A stretch of 64,000 nt of DNA from Crocodylus rhombifer (taxonomy: Eukaryota; Chordata; Crocodylia; Crocodylidae), in assembly GCA_038503035.1 (NCBI GenBank), contig JAVSML010000042.1, positions 620,001 through 684,000 on the forward strand. Direction: 5' to 3'. Below, one piece after another: positions 34,791-47,092 of the stretch (within the stretch, counting starts at the first letter, position 1; every line of letters begins with the position of its first letter). Below the pieces are notes generated by a model that had not been told where the DNA came from, searched no databases, and saw only the letters and a list, made by a program, of their open reading frames with translations. A program made the translations under genes and the position numbers.

Positions 34791-37440
34791 CCTAGAGTAA
34801 AGCATGAAACTTAAACCACTTCTTCCTCACGATTTTTTAACTTGTGTACTTAGCCAAAATTAAAGAAGGATGCTATTCATTTGCCTCTGCTGAAAAAGAA
34901 AACTTTCAGCTAAAGAGAAATTAATCCTAAAAAAAATTTGTTAAATGTAGCCAAGAAATGACAGTTTTGTTAGCTATATACGTAAACAGGAAGTTTGAAG
35001 AGTTTGCATTTCTTCAGTCTTATGATCATTCAGACCAAAGTATTACACACAGTTTTGAATTTAATGCGGATTCAATTGTAAATTAATTTTAACATGTAAA
35101 TATATTAACTAATTTAATCATAAATTCTCAGAAAATTTATTCTGTCCTCAATCAGTAAGTGATGTAATTTGGGGGAGGATATGCTAAAAAAAAACTTAAA
35201 TTATGAAACTTAACTTTGGGTTACATGCTACTCTTCAAAAAGATGATTTTCGCAGGTCACTTCAGAAACTTTACAACCAATGAAGGGGACAATGAATAAT
35301 GTCAAGTGTGCCAATTCTGCAAACTTTCAAGGAAAAGGGCTGAATATTGATTACAACAAATCATTCTTGAATGATATACATTACTAACTGAGGAGTGGGG
35401 AAGTCCTGAAGCGTGAAAAAGAATAGGTCATGAAGATGTGGAAAAGAAAGTAAATTCAGGACCTTATAGGTTATGCACTATAAAACAAATTTCATTTTTG
35501 AATAGAAATCAACACACAATTCCTGGGACAGGTGCAGTGTGATGATTGCTTGGAACATTTAGCTGTTTGTCCTTCAGCTACTCAGTTCTGCCCAAACCAA
35601 AGAGTAACATATAACAGCCAATCTGGGAGGTCTGCGGACCAGATATAGTAATAATTCAACTGTGCTGTTACCCAGACATAAATCAAACCTCTGCTGAGAC
35701 AGCAATGCCTGAGCTTTGCTGAATTCCTACACAGATAATAAAGTCTTGACAATGCGGTTGATGTGACTCTCAAAGGAAAGCCTGAAGTCACAGATGAAAC
35801 CCAGATTACAAGCTGGCTATAATGTAAATAAATCACATCAGATGGAACCATAAATGGAAAAAAAAAAAAACACCCAGAAAACAAACAAGCAAAAAAAAGC
35901 CAGCTGCTCAGGCAGTAGTAGAAGCCAACTATAATTCAAAATTAATCAAAATTTAACCATTATAGTAATTATCACAAATCAACCCAATTTACCAAAGATG
36001 TGGGAAGAAATATATACAAACCTAAACATATATCATGTATGATAATGGAAGTAAAATATATTAGTTGGTTATGGAAATTCTTGAAACAAAGTACCTATAG
36101 ATTGGTCATACGCTTTGAATCTGACTCTGCTGTTATTTATGAAAGTGTAAATCAGTAATTATATCATTAAGACCAAAGAGTTTAAGTGGTATAAGACATG
36201 TGCAAGTAGTATAAGGCAAATGCCAGTTTCACTCAAGTTCTCTTGGAGTCACTATGGAAGTTGTATTTTGGGCATCATCTTGCCCTTTTTCATTTATTGG
36301 GCATCTATTCGACATCTCCCTTGACATATTTTAATTTCTCTTCTTGTCATACAGCTCCATACATCATAGGACTCACAATACCACAGTGCTTCATACAAGA
36401 TGTAGTCCAGACAAGGAGCCTATCCAGTAGGAGAAGAGAGCTACAAGGCACACAAAATACAGTGTACAGAAGGCACCACAGCCCCATAGCACAACAAACC
36501 CCAAATTTAAAAAAAAATCCATAAAATCCATTCAACAAAAAAAAAAAATGCAGTTTTTCTCGATCACTTTTCTTTCTATGGAAAACTTCATATTTCTCCC
36601 CAGTTTAGGATGAAAACAATTTTCAAAGTACCAGAATTTCTCAAGGGATGGAAATTTCCATTTTCTATAGCTTAATTCATCAGGGAAATGATGCACCTAT
36701 ATAGAGCCACAGAAGTAGATACCACTGAATAATGTGTTTTAATACACACGTACTGTATTTACTTGAATCACAAATGAGGTTTCCCCTAATGAGCATGAGG
36801 GAAAAAATGCCTCCTCTTGGATCTGAGTGGGCTCAGGGATGAGCCTGGACAGAGCTCACAGTTAGTGAAACACAAGCGGCACCATGGGATGATGGTGGGA
36901 GATAGAGGAGCCCGACCTGTGTGATGCCAGGGGAGCATGGGTGAGACTACACAGTCACAGACAGGCTCAGGCACGTAGGGGCAAGAGGGTGGGGGCAGGC
37001 TATAGGGAGAGAACTGGGTGAGTGGCAGACAGCAGGGGGAAACATAGTGAGGCAGGCAGCAGTGGGACAGGCAGGTTGCAGGCACGGGGCAGGAAGCATG
37101 GGCAAGGCTCTGGCCCCTTGCCTCTGCTTTCCCCATGACAGAAGCACAGAGGGAAAATTTCAGATGGCCTTCCACTAACTTTCTAGACATGGAAAATAAT
37201 AACAAATTTGTAGATTTTCCATGTATAGAAAATAATTATTGGGGGGCTGATTTAAATTCAAAGGTGTCTTGGATTCAGGGTCGGGGGGGGGCTCTAGTGG
37301 GTCGGGGGGGGAGTTGGAGAGTTTACAGGTGGGGGCAGGGAGAGGTTGCCTAGTGAGGGAGCCAGGGTTGCAGCATTATAACTAGCCCAGTCAGGATCAG
37401 GGAGCTGCGAATAGAGGAGCCCTAGGACTGTGCTGCAAAT
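34791..37440. other. Unassigned sequence, AT-rich then GC-rich
   Basis: 34,791-36,740 is AT-rich without recognisable genes or repeats. Near 36,750 the string gtactgtatttacttgaatc resembles the end of another MITE type, and 36,840-37,160 is a GC-rich block with caggcag and gtgggac words. Two G runs occur at 37,282-37,310. Confidence 0.4.
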
Positions 37441-37624
37441 GCAGGAAGGCATTCATGATTGGGTTAACTTTTTTTAGATTGAGTTAACCTAATCTCAGTC
37501 TAAATTAGTGCACATCCTCAGGTGAACTAACTGAGATTGGATGCACCATGTTTTGGGCAATTTAAACCCTCCAAATGCCTGACCCTGGCAGGTCAATCTA
37601 AATGTAACACCTGTACATACCCTT

Positions 37625-38299
37625 AGGCTGCCTGTACAACAGGTTCCCAGACAGATGATCTAATTAAAATGGCTCACTATCATGTGTATTAAGTCCCCTA
37701 GCATTTCAAAATGGCTGTGGGGGCACTTTACCTAAAGCTTATTGAACAAGGTTTAGTTAAAGCACCCCCGCAGCCAAGGGAGATGCATAGGGGTGCACGC
37801 AGGTGCACATGCACCCCTTGAGTGTCGTAGTGCACCCCCTACAAAAAAAGCGCTGCCGACACTGTCAACAGTGGCTGTGGGTGATTGCCACTTGCCACCC
37901 CACTGCCAACACCACTGGCGGCGTCTGTGAGTGGTCCAAGATCGCCCCTGACCTCCGCTGCCAGCAGTGCCTGTGGGTAGTGGCTGACCCCTGGTCGGCG
38001 CTCTGCAAACCTAGCCCCCAAACTACCCACAGTGCCAGCAGCATCTGCGGGAGCTCTGGACTTACTGCCGCTGGGCTCCCACCCCACTGCCATGATCCTG
38101 CCACCACCACCACCGCAGCTGTGCCCCCCCCACCACCAGGGGCACACCCCATTCATGCCCACAGCTATTTTGAAGCATGGAGGGGGTTAATGGTGAGGCG
38201 ATGCTGGAACTTTCCAATTAGGACATGGAGCAGATTTATTTGAATCGGCTCCAGCGTGTTCTAATTAGAATGCAAAATAAGCATACCCATAGGCAGCCT
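37625..38299. mobile_element. Possible hAT-like element, 675 bp
   Basis: The segment begins aggctgcct and ends aggcagcct, a 9-bp inverted pair. A longer word cataccc-t-aggc-gcct occurs in the same orientation at 37,614-37,633 and 38,282-38,299, so two elements of one family may sit side by side, the first ending at 37,633. The interior has a GC-rich block (37,850-38,160) with frames up to 146 codons that look like repeat translation. No target duplication was fixed. Confidence 0.35.
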
Positions 38300-40811
38300 G
38301 AGAGAATAACCGGTTTAAAGAGGTACCTGTTTGCATAAGCAATAACTTTGGCTGATGTCTTTCTGAACCAGTTAGTCCCTAAGGTGTGCTCCTACCTTAG
38401 CTTCTGCTTGACTTCAGAGTAACACAGCAAACCACTTCTGTACTCAATGCGCATTTAGTAGTCATGGCAGGTTTTGTCTGTGTAAAAAGATATCCATTTC
38501 GAGTGGGACTGCAATTTGTATACTAAAAAAAACTTTGGAAGCAGTTGGGACTGTCTTATTACCCCAATAAAAACACTATTCTTGTGAGATATTTAATATT
38601 TATTATATGTGGGAGGACAGGATGGAAAGATATTTTTAGTCCAAAAACTATATGTATATGTCACAGAAGACACAAAGGAGTGCTATGAAAAGTTATGAGT
38701 TGGTTTTGGATTCAATCAGACACTAACCCTGAAATGTAATCACACTGCCAGTTATCTTTGCCAAAGCTCTTAAATTTGAAACTAGAAAAAAAACATATTG
38801 AGTGCTTAGAAACAGTAGAGGTAATTTTTCCCTCAGTTTTATCAGAGATTTTCACTTTAACAAAAAACTGTAAGATATTTAGAATGGTGAAAATAAGCCC
38901 TTTGGAAAATCAACAAGGAAACTGTTTCAAGCCAATATTATCCTGCTTTACTTTCAACATTGGAAAAGTATCCATCGGTGTCATAAAATTGCATGGATTT
39001 ATATAGGCTACTTCCCTTGAAGCCAGTTGTTCCTGCTTGGGAATCTGAATGCTTCAACAATGATCCTGATTCATTTCCTATCTGGGTAGGATTGGCTCCT
39101 AAAAAGAGAGTGGATGACCAGTTTGGAAAGATCTGCGGGAGGACAGCTAAAGCAGAGCTTCAAGACATTTATCCATAGCAGCTGAGCCTTCACAAGCACT
39201 TTAAGGAAAACCCAGATAAGAAATCTGTCTGGTATCAGGTCTATCTCCAGAGACTCTTGGCTTTGTCTACTGAGTCATGGAGAACAGGTATCTCCATTTA
39301 AGCTGTATGAGTTTGACTACCTTCGTTAACAGCATGAGGCGCAATACAGAGGAGCATAACATATCTGGTCAAGATTCCCACATGAAAGAGCTTTCCATAG
39401 AAAATACTTATTTTGCCAAATCAAAGTGTATCCACTTCGTTAACTTTTTATGGGAAGCTTTTTTTTTAGGATAAATTTGAAGTGTTTCATTTAAATGAAG
39501 TAAAAAATGTTTTAACTATGTATCAGGTATATCAATTAGTATAAGATACAAACGGGTAAGAACAAAGCCAAAATATTTGTTTGATCAAGGTGAAACAAAA
39601 TATTTAATGGCAAAGTCTCAATTTTCAACTTTTGGTCCAAATTTCCTACTCTTAGAATTTCCTCACAGATTGAAAATTATGGTTTTTGATCAAGGTCAAA
39701 ATACAGCATATGACTTAAGACTATATTGCCTCTATTGTGAGTCGCAGAGCAGAATAAACAAAGCCGAAAACACTATTTTTCCTTCAACCTCTGCTATTTA
39801 TTTAATAATCTATCAAGTTATTCCTACTTTTAAGCTTTTCCAAAGCAACTGACCCCAACTGCACACATACACACATGGAGGTACACAGAATATCTTTCAT
39901 CTACTATACACTTCACTGATCTGTAATACTACACAATATATTGTAGAAGAAATTTTTTTAAAAATAGCACATCTAATGGAAATTGCAGAGCATAAATTTT
40001 TAGCAACATAATATAGCAACCTGAAATGGTATGGGTCTCTGTATCTTTACCTGTCCATTGATTTCCTTTATATTAAAAAACTATGAGAGGTACAAAATGT
40101 TCCTATAAGATGCTTCTTGGTCATTCTCTCAATGTGTCTTCTGCTGAGCTATCTAGAGCAGAGTATGTTTGAACAACTTTAATAATAACAACCCATTTAA
40201 TGTACCCTGTCTCCACTGCTTTGAACAGTCTAAACTAAGATAACACACAGTGTCATAACTAATCAGACTAACTATGGCTTTCATGCAGAACAATGCAAGA
40301 AAATGTTGCCTATGGACTATGAGACTAGAAACACTGAAGGTAACTGGACTAAGCAGAAAGAGATACTGAAACTGATCTCTGTATAATGGGACAATAAGTG
40401 GTCTGCATCACAGAAAGCTGATTTTTAAAAGGATTTTTGTGGGTGATATTTTTGATTGGACCAACTGCATGTTTAGGATAGATTTAGACAAGCTTTTGAA
40501 TGCAGCACATTCATTTTTTTTTTTTTTTATATATATTTCAGGGCAAGGGCAGAGACAGCTGAATAGCCTGTCTCTAGCAGCAAGCTCACCAAAATGAAAA
40601 TTCCAGATTGGTTGCTAGAGCTATTTGAAATCTAGGTTGTCCATAGTAAGCCACATCCACAAGAAGAAAAATGTTCTATGAGAAGAATCATGGTCCTACT
40701 GAAACAGGTGATAAATGGATAAACTGTTTATAGAATCGGTAAGTGCATAAACCACTTACACAAACAGACTTACACAACAGACTATGATGAAGAATAGGAT
40801 CATAACAGATA
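38300..40811. other. AT-rich non-coding sequence
   Basis: No gene is supported. The minus-strand copy of a dispersed repeat (partner of 58,880-58,965) lies near 40,432-40,480, and a T-run plus (AT)n tract at about 40,515-40,540. Near 39,580 and 39,687 a tttgatcaaggt word is repeated. Confidence 0.45.
40432..40480 (-). repeat. Dispersed repeat copy (minus strand)
   Basis: On the minus strand it reads ggtccaatcaaaaatatcac followed by ccacaaaaatcc. This matches ggtccaataaaagataccat followed by ccacaaaaacg at 58,890-58,930. It is probably a SINE or LINE tail common in reptiles; the family is not named. Confidence 0.5.
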
Positions 40812-41703
40812 CTGTAGGCCAGGTGTGGGCAAAATAGGGTGCCACAGGCCATATCCAGCCTGCAAAGCAGTTCTCTATCCAGCCCGCGGGGCCCCTAAAA
40901 AAATTTAGAAAATTAATATTTATCTGGCCCTGGCTGCCTGTCAAAGATGACAAGGCATCAGGGGCAGTAGGACCCAGGGGGAGCCAGCAGCAGAACCCAG
41001 AAGCCACAGCAAGGCCTGCCCCGCCTCATCCCACCCCTAGCCAGAAGCCTAGGGCTGTTCCCTGCCTTCCTCCACCAGAGAGGGAAATCCAGATAAGAAG
41101 AGGGGGAAAGGTGGGGAGGACCACAGGTGATCACACCAGTCCTCAAGGCCAAGCCCCAGGGCTGGCTTCTGTGGTCCCAGCACTGCAGCTGGAAACTACT
41201 TAGTACCAGAGTGGTATGGGGGTGGGGTGGAGAGGAATGGTTATGGCAGCAGGCAGGAAAGTGAGGAAATAGGAGTGGCACGCAGGGAGGGGCAGGGTGC
41301 ATGGGAGTGCAGTGACAGCTGACCAGAAGCGTAGGGCCCACACCAGTGTGCCAGGGCCAGCACTGGCAGGGGCCCAGAGCAGAGCAGCAGAAACACAGGG
41401 TGCAGGCTGGCAGAGGCTATGGAGCTGAGCCGGCTCCCTGCTTTCCCCACTGCTGCAGCCCAGCCCAGCTCCATACAGCCCCTGCCAGTCTGGGCCCCAT
41501 GCCCCCTCTGTCCCCACACTCCCACCCAGATGTCGCTGCACTCCTGCATGCCTACTTGCTGCCACTCCCCCAGCACCTGCCACTGCCATTTCCCCACTTT
41601 CCTGCTCACCACCACTGCTGCGGTTCCTCTCCACCCCCCACTCACCACTCCAGCACCATCTGGTAACTGGCTGCAATGCCAGGACTGCAGGACTCAGCAG
41701 GAG

Positions 41704-42126
41704 TTTCATAGATTTCATAGACATTAGGGCTGGAAGGGACCTCGGGAGATCATCGAGTCCAGCCCCCTGCCCAAAGGGCAGGAAGTCAGCTGGGGTCATA
41801 GGATCCCAGCAAGATAAGCATCCAATTTACTCTTGAAGGTGTTCAATGTAGGTGCTTGAACCACCTCCGCTGGCAGACTGTTCCAGACCTTGGGGGCTCG
41901 GACAGGAAAGAAATTCTTCCTTATGTCCAGCCTTAAACGGTCTTGCAGGAGTTTGTGACCGTTCAACCTCATCATCCCTTGGGGCGCTCTGGTGAACAAA
42001 CGTTCCCCCAGATCCTGGTGGTCACCCTTGATAAACTTATAGGTGGCCATCAGATCACCCCTGAGCCTACGCTTTTCCAGGCTAAAGAGTCCCATGTCTC
42101 TCAGCCTGTCATCGTAAGATCTGTTG
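41704..42126 (-). pseudogene. CR1 3' fragment nested in the hAT element (minus strand)
   Basis: On the minus strand it reads as the last about 110 codons of ORF2 of the copy 1 subfamily (RSYDDRLRDMGLFSLEKRRL through to LAGIL and a stop), then the 3' UTR and the atgtctatgaaatctatg end at 41,704-41,727. It keeps the frame that copy 1 has lost near 9,230, and it has the 15 bases deleted there. Homology stops sharply at the 5' side, at gtaagatctgtt. Confidence 0.9.
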
Positions 42127-42469
42127 GCCTGGCCCCCCACAATTCTCGGCTGGATCACTGCGGTGCTGGCCAGGCTGGTCCGGGTCCTACTGCATCCTGT
42201 GGTCTTGGCTATGCAACTAGGATGTGATGGCAGGGCGGCGAGTGGGGCAGGGGATAGGGAAGTGCCAGGAGAATGGCAGCAGTGGCAGATGGGGGGAAAT
42301 GGTAGTAAGTCGGAGCATGGGGCCCATGCTGGTACCCTGGGGCCAGGAGCAGCAGGAGCATCAAGCCCAAGCTTGGAGAAGCTCTGGCTGGGGATCTGCC
42401 GGCTGCAAGGGGGCTGTAGGCAAACATTCCCCCTCTGTGCATGCCACAAACCTCCCCAGCCACACTCCA

Positions 42470-42635
42470 GCCCACACAAACCCCATGCTCACCTACACCC
42501 CACACATCCACACACACACCCACATGCTCCCCCACCCCACATACACACACCTCCATGCCTATCCACCCCCACAAACCCCACACACTCACATACCCACAGC
42601 CCCCCAAACCTATACCCACCCCCCACAACATACAA
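42470..42635 (+). repeat. C/A-rich simple repeat tract
   Basis: Irregular run of cacacaccc, cccacac and catacaccc words, a cryptically simple sequence. Plus-strand frames here translate to His/Pro/Thr repeats and are not genes. Confidence 0.8.
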
Positions 42636-42956
42636 GAGAAAGACTTCATTTTAATCTATTGTGTAACCACCTCTATGTACACTACACAAACACATGTAAA
42701 TCAGAACAAAAATATTTTTTTGAAATCAAATTAATGAATATTTTAATAGATATTTTCTTTTTAGACTATAACTTGGTATTTTTCTGGTTCTGAGATGGCA
42801 AACCCCCTTGCTGAAAGGAGTACTTCTGGGGAGCAAGCATAGGGACTTCTGGTGGCACCTGTCAAGGGGCAGAGCTACCCTTGTGGCCCTTGACAGCTTG
42901 CCAAAACTTGGTAAGTGGCCCTCCATTCAAAATCACTGCCGGCCCCTGCTGTAGGC

Positions 42957-44660
42957 TGTAGACAAGATCAGTGACTAATGACCACACTTACTACAGCAGT
43001 ATATGGATGCAGCAATATCCCAAGTTATGAATGATACGTGCTTAAGCTGATATACAATCAACAACCAAAAAGGTTGCAGTTAAATCATAAGCAATAACCT
43101 GAGAAAGTAGAATATGAATCTGTTCATCAGGCCATTAATATTAGACTAGGCCACAAATGAATAACTGCTTTTTGAAAGTGTGTGCAACAGCAGCTAAAAG
43201 TAACAACTAATGTTTTGCCTTCTAATAACAATTGAGTTGCATTCAGTCAGCTAGAATCCTATTGCAGCAATAACATGTCTTTGTTAACCTATGATCAACC
43301 TTGGCCACTTTCAAGGGACTTATGCTAAATTGCAAAAGTATAGCTATTCCAGAGTGAACCTTTGCAGATATTAGAACTAGGCCTAGTCAGCAAAGTAAAA
43401 GAAACAAAACATGTCAAGGAACATTCCCAGGTGGTGCGGGAAAGAGATGACAAATACTCCCTCCCAGAATTGTATTTTTCTCAAGGACACAGACCCCAGC
43501 TATTTAGCATCTTCCAAGTCCACAGGGAAACTGGTTCAGTCCAGTTCCCAAGGTTTCAGCGAAACAAAAAAAAAGTGAACAACAATCAAAATATTTATTT
43601 AAATAGTCCACATATAAAGACTGGGTGTAAACGGGGAATCTTCACAAAGACCTCTGCAAATTTAAGACAACCTGCTTCCAGCTTCCTCCCTTCTGCATCT
43701 CCCCCAACATTGTATAGGTGAGAATCTGTATTGTGCTGTTGCATGTAGCTAGACAGGCATAGAGACAAGTACTTATTTTTATGTTTTGGGGCAAATCAAT
43801 AAAAGACTGGGTTATAGACCCATCTCTTGTATCTTTTTCTGACTTGAGTGGTAGTAATACCTTATCTGCTATGATTGAATGGAGGATCACAGGGAAATGT
43901 GATTGTACCTCGATTTGGTATACAAAAAGGGTAATCAGTAAAGGAATTGTAACTATCTCTGAATTCTGTATCTAAGCTTTTAAAGAAGTCCTGATTATAG
44001 ACAGGCTGTAGTTCTGTCTTTCAAAAGACCAAACTAAAGATCAAAAGACAATGTTTTTGCTAACAGAATCAACCAAAAAGAAATACAAGAAACAAAATAC
44101 TAGTAGAGAAAAAATTAGTATTAAAAAAATATTTAAAAAATAGAATGGTCAGAACATATCATAAAGCAGATGAAAATACTACTAAATAAATGAGTAAATA
44201 TCATAGAGCAGATGAAAATACTAGTACCAGTCCTGACATGCATATGATAAAGCAGAAGTCTGACCAAAATATAACCAATAATCAGCAACCCATAACTAAA
44301 AGATATACAGCTGTTGAATAAAGAATTTTTTTTGGTTCAGTTTCTGAACAGCAACAACGGGGAAAAATTATTTTCTGGTGGAAACAAAACAATAATATTT
44401 TGTGGGTTTTTGGCAGGACAGATGAAATGTAATTTTGGGTCAATATTTAAATGACTGATGCTCTCCCAAAATGAAAAGTCAGACACCTGCATTTTGAAAA
44501 TGTTAAGTACAATGTTTCAATATTTCCCAAATGCAACATTTATTTTGAACATTTTTTCTTGAAGTCACTGTTGATTAAAAATTTGCCCATTTCTATTAAC
44601 ACTCAGCATTAAAAAATGTGACACAGACAGAGACACTGGGTTGATGAAACTTGCCGATCA
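42957..44660. other. AT-rich sequence with a small minisatellite
   Basis: No gene is supported. Three diverged units of period 42 lie at 44,156-44,258; otherwise I see nothing recognisable. Confidence 0.45.
44156..44258 (+). repeat. Tandem repeat, period 42, about 2.5 copies
   Basis: The word atatcataaagcagatgaaa starts at 44,156, recurs as atatcatagagcagatgaaa at 44,198, and is again seen, decayed, at 44,240 (atatgataaagcagaag). Confidence 0.75.
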
Positions 44661-44669
44661 CATTGTACA

Positions 44670-45785
44670 AACTAAAAACTCAGTTCTTGGACCAGTGCTT
44701 TTCAACATTTTTATCAACGATTTGAATATCGGTGTGGAAAATGTACTGGCAAAGTTTGTGGATGACACCAAATTATGGGGGAGTGCCATCACGCTGGATG
44801 ACAGGCTAAGGTTTCCCTACCTTTTCCAGCCCAAGGCACACTTACATTAATAAAAATTTTCTGCAGCAGCTCTGTTACGGCATTCCCCATCCTCATACCT
44901 ATTGTAGCTCATTGCCATGGCAAAATTCTGTGGCACACCTGTTCACTTCTGACAGCACACTTTTGTGCTGTGGCACACTGGTTGGGAAACACTGGGCTAA
45001 GGGTACGGGCTGACCTGAACAGGCTCGTAAAATGGGCAAATCTAAACCTGACGATGTTTAACACTGAGAAATGTAAAGTACTCCATCAGGGGAGAAATAA
45101 TCCACAATATACTTACAGGCTCGGTGGTGCTACACTAGCCAGCAGCACAACTGAAAGACTCCTGGGAGTCATGATCGACCACAGAATGAACATGAGCTGT
45201 CAGTGCAATGCTATAGCCAGCAAATCAAACACCACTGGCATGCGTCAACCAACGCATCACAGGTAAGACTAAGGATGTCATCCTCCTGCTCTACTCAGCA
45301 TTAGTGAGGCCACAGCTGGAGTACTACACCCAGTTCTGGACACCGCATTTCAAGAGGGATGTAGAGAAGCTGGAAAGAGTCCAAAGGAGGGCCACATGAA
45401 TTATTATGGGTCTGGAGAACAGACCATACGAGGAGAGGCTGAAGGACATGGGACTGTTCAGACTGGAAAAAAGAAGACTAAAGGGGACTTGGTGGCAGCC
45501 TTTAAGTATATAAGGGGTGACCATCAGGGCTAGGAGTATATCTGTTCACCAAGGTACCCCAGAGGAACACTAGGAATAATGGTCATAAACTGATAGAAGA
45601 CTGCTTCAGATTAGACATAAGGAAAAACATTTTTATGGTTTGGTTTGAGTGTGGAACAGACTCCCACCAGAGATGGTACAGTCACCTTCCCTGGAGATCT
45701 TTAGAAGATGACTGGACCTCAGCAGTCTTTCTTGCCTTAGAGCAGGGGTGCTGGACCTGGTGATCTTGGGAGGTCTGACTTCTTT
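44670..45785 (+). pseudogene. CR1 fragment (copy 4), RT C-terminal part, split by a hAT element
   Basis: The reading starts [20 protein letters not shown] and includes FVDDTKLWG, the RT motif C region with Val for the usual Ala but both Asp kept. It then breaks at 44,812 at the DDRLR block. After the 183-bp insertion it resumes VRADLNRLVKWANLN. Several frame changes follow (near 45,235, 45,400 and 45,480), and the tail reads gatcttgggaggtctgactt near 45,762. Endonuclease, motif A and motif B are missing. The subfamily is close to copy 1. Confidence 0.8.
44812..44994. mobile_element. 183-bp hAT-like MITE with perfect 8-bp target duplication
   Basis: The flanks ggctaagg at 44,804-44,811 and 44,995-45,002 are identical 8-mers. 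The right end on the other strand begins cagtgtttcccaaccagtg, a typical hAT end. The left end starts tttccctacctt, so it appears to have lost the first five bases (CAGTG). The interior has tggcacac words. It sits inside a CR1 reverse-transcriptase frame, which makes its boundaries unusually certain. Confidence 0.85.
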
Positions 45786-46058
45786 GAATGCCTTTCACTA
45801 GGGAAATTAGGCCTCAAATTACACAAAGCAAATCATTTTATATGAACAAGCTGCACAGTAGATGCAGCTAAAGTCCCCCATTTTAAAAACAGAGGAATGA
45901 CAAAGGGCTTTTTTTGGATACGAGACAGAAAAAGGAAAGTGACAATAATAAGTAAATGCAACCATCTTAAAAGGTCCAGAAAAATTATAAAAATTCAAAA
46001 TCCATATGCAGATGACATTTACATGCTCAATCCAATAATATATTCCAGTGTACTAGAC

Positions 46059-46150
46059 CAGGGATTGCCAACCCATGGCCCATACGTCAGATTTGGCCTG
46101 CAGAGCCATTTAATCCAACCTGCAGATACGGAGCTTTGGTGGGTTTTAGA
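46059..46150 (+). repeat. hAT-like terminus
   Basis: The string cagggattgccaacccatgg followed by cagatttggcctgcag resembles the left end of hAT elements (CAG plus a ccaacc-type block). The 8-mer before it is tactagac. I could not find the matching right end and flank, so it may be truncated. Confidence 0.4.
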
Positions 46151-46589
46151 ATAATAAAAAAAAGAAACAAAGTTGACTATGGATAATGGACTGAAACAAT
46201 AGAACAACACGTTTCTAGAGAAAATGTGTCCAGAGATCCTGATAAAGATTCTCAGAGGAAACCTCTCAGTGGGCCTATGCAAGTGGCTGATAAGATGTAC
46301 ACTTCATTGGCCCATCATGAGTGCTCAGATCAGAGAAATGGCCTATAACTATTGCATTTGTGCAGAATACCAGGGACAGAAATGCAAGGAACCTATGATA
46401 ATGTGTTATGAACCTAGCAGAACCCTGAAGCAACAGGCAACCTGTTTATTGCCACTGAGAGGGAATACTGTTCATGTTTTAGTTGTTTCAAAAACAAAAA
46501 ATGTAAGAATTATCAACTAAGCAACATGTTAGCTCATGCTATAACAAAACACGCCAAGGCAAACTTTGATATATCTGGTTTTTGCAATG

Positions 46590-46599
46590 NNNNNNNNNN
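46590..46599. other. Assembly gap (10 N)
   Basis: Ten N bases; the true length is unknown. Confidence 1.
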
Positions 46600-46884
46600 T
46601 GATGGCAGCTCTAATTGCTGCAACTTCCAAAGAATCAAAATACAGATACGTACAACCTCTATCCACTCATTTTTATGAACAATGCCAAGAGAGCTGTATA
46701 TCCACAAGTGATCAGATTTTTGATCTTGCATATCAGATAAAAGATAGATATTGAACAACACAAATCATCCTAACAGTCAGTTGGGACATTGATTGCATTC
46801 TCAGGCAGAAGAAAGAGTCTCTTTCCAGAATCGTCGTAAGTGCTTTAATGCAGGGCTCTAATGTAAGAACTCCTTGCAGATGAA

Positions 46885-47092
46885 ATCTTTCATCTGTTCA
46901 TCTCTGAGCACCTTACAATTGCACACACGCCTCCCCATATTTTTGTGAGGTAGGACATCATTATCATCTGCATTTTACTGATGAGTAAACTGAGGAACCA
47001 AGGTTTGAGATATTTGTTCAAGATCACAGACTCCAAGCCCAAAACACCTGACTCACGACCCTGTGCTTTAATGCGCTACAGACCACAACGCT
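46885..47092 (+). repeat. MIR-type SINE
   Basis: The order of gagcaccttacaattgcac, tgtgaggtaggacatcatta, cattttactgatgagtaaac, tgaggaaccaagg and a final aagatcacagactccaagcc matches the 3' half and tail of MIR SINEs, an ancient tRNA-derived CORE-SINE of amniotes. It is decayed but easily followed. No complete polymerase III A and B boxes are visible. Confidence 0.75.

Larger units (their letters stand above)
40820..42948. mobile_element. 2.1-kb hAT-type element with perfect 8-bp target duplication
   Basis: The element starts CAGGTGTGGGCAAAAT and ends GCCGGCCCCTG; on the other strand the right end begins caggggccggcagtg. It is flanked on both sides by ctgtaggc (40,812-40,819 and 42,949-42,956), a perfect 8-bp duplication typical of hAT transposition. 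Inside are GC-rich blocks in both orientations: 41,190-41,290 resembles the inverse of 41,545-41,665, and 42,200-42,310 is a further relative. A C- and A-rich simple-repeat tract lies at 42,470-42,635, and a nested CR1 tail at 41,704-42,126. No transposase is recognisable. Frames up to 227 codons are GC-rich shadows plus the nested CR1. Confidence 0.75.
45786..46884. other. Unassigned sequence with an N gap
   Basis: Holds a hAT-like terminus (46,059-46,150) and the gap at 46,590-46,599. No gene is supported; frames are at most 98 codons. Confidence 0.4.

Noticed and set aside
41200..41799. 199-codon minus-strand frame
   Set aside because: It runs from the CR1 3' UTR into GC-rich hAT interior; a chance fusion.
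42124..42793. Frames of 97-189 codons rich in His, Pro and Thr
   Set aside because: They translate the C/A-rich simple repeat (42,470-42,635) in several frames at once, which marks them as artefacts.
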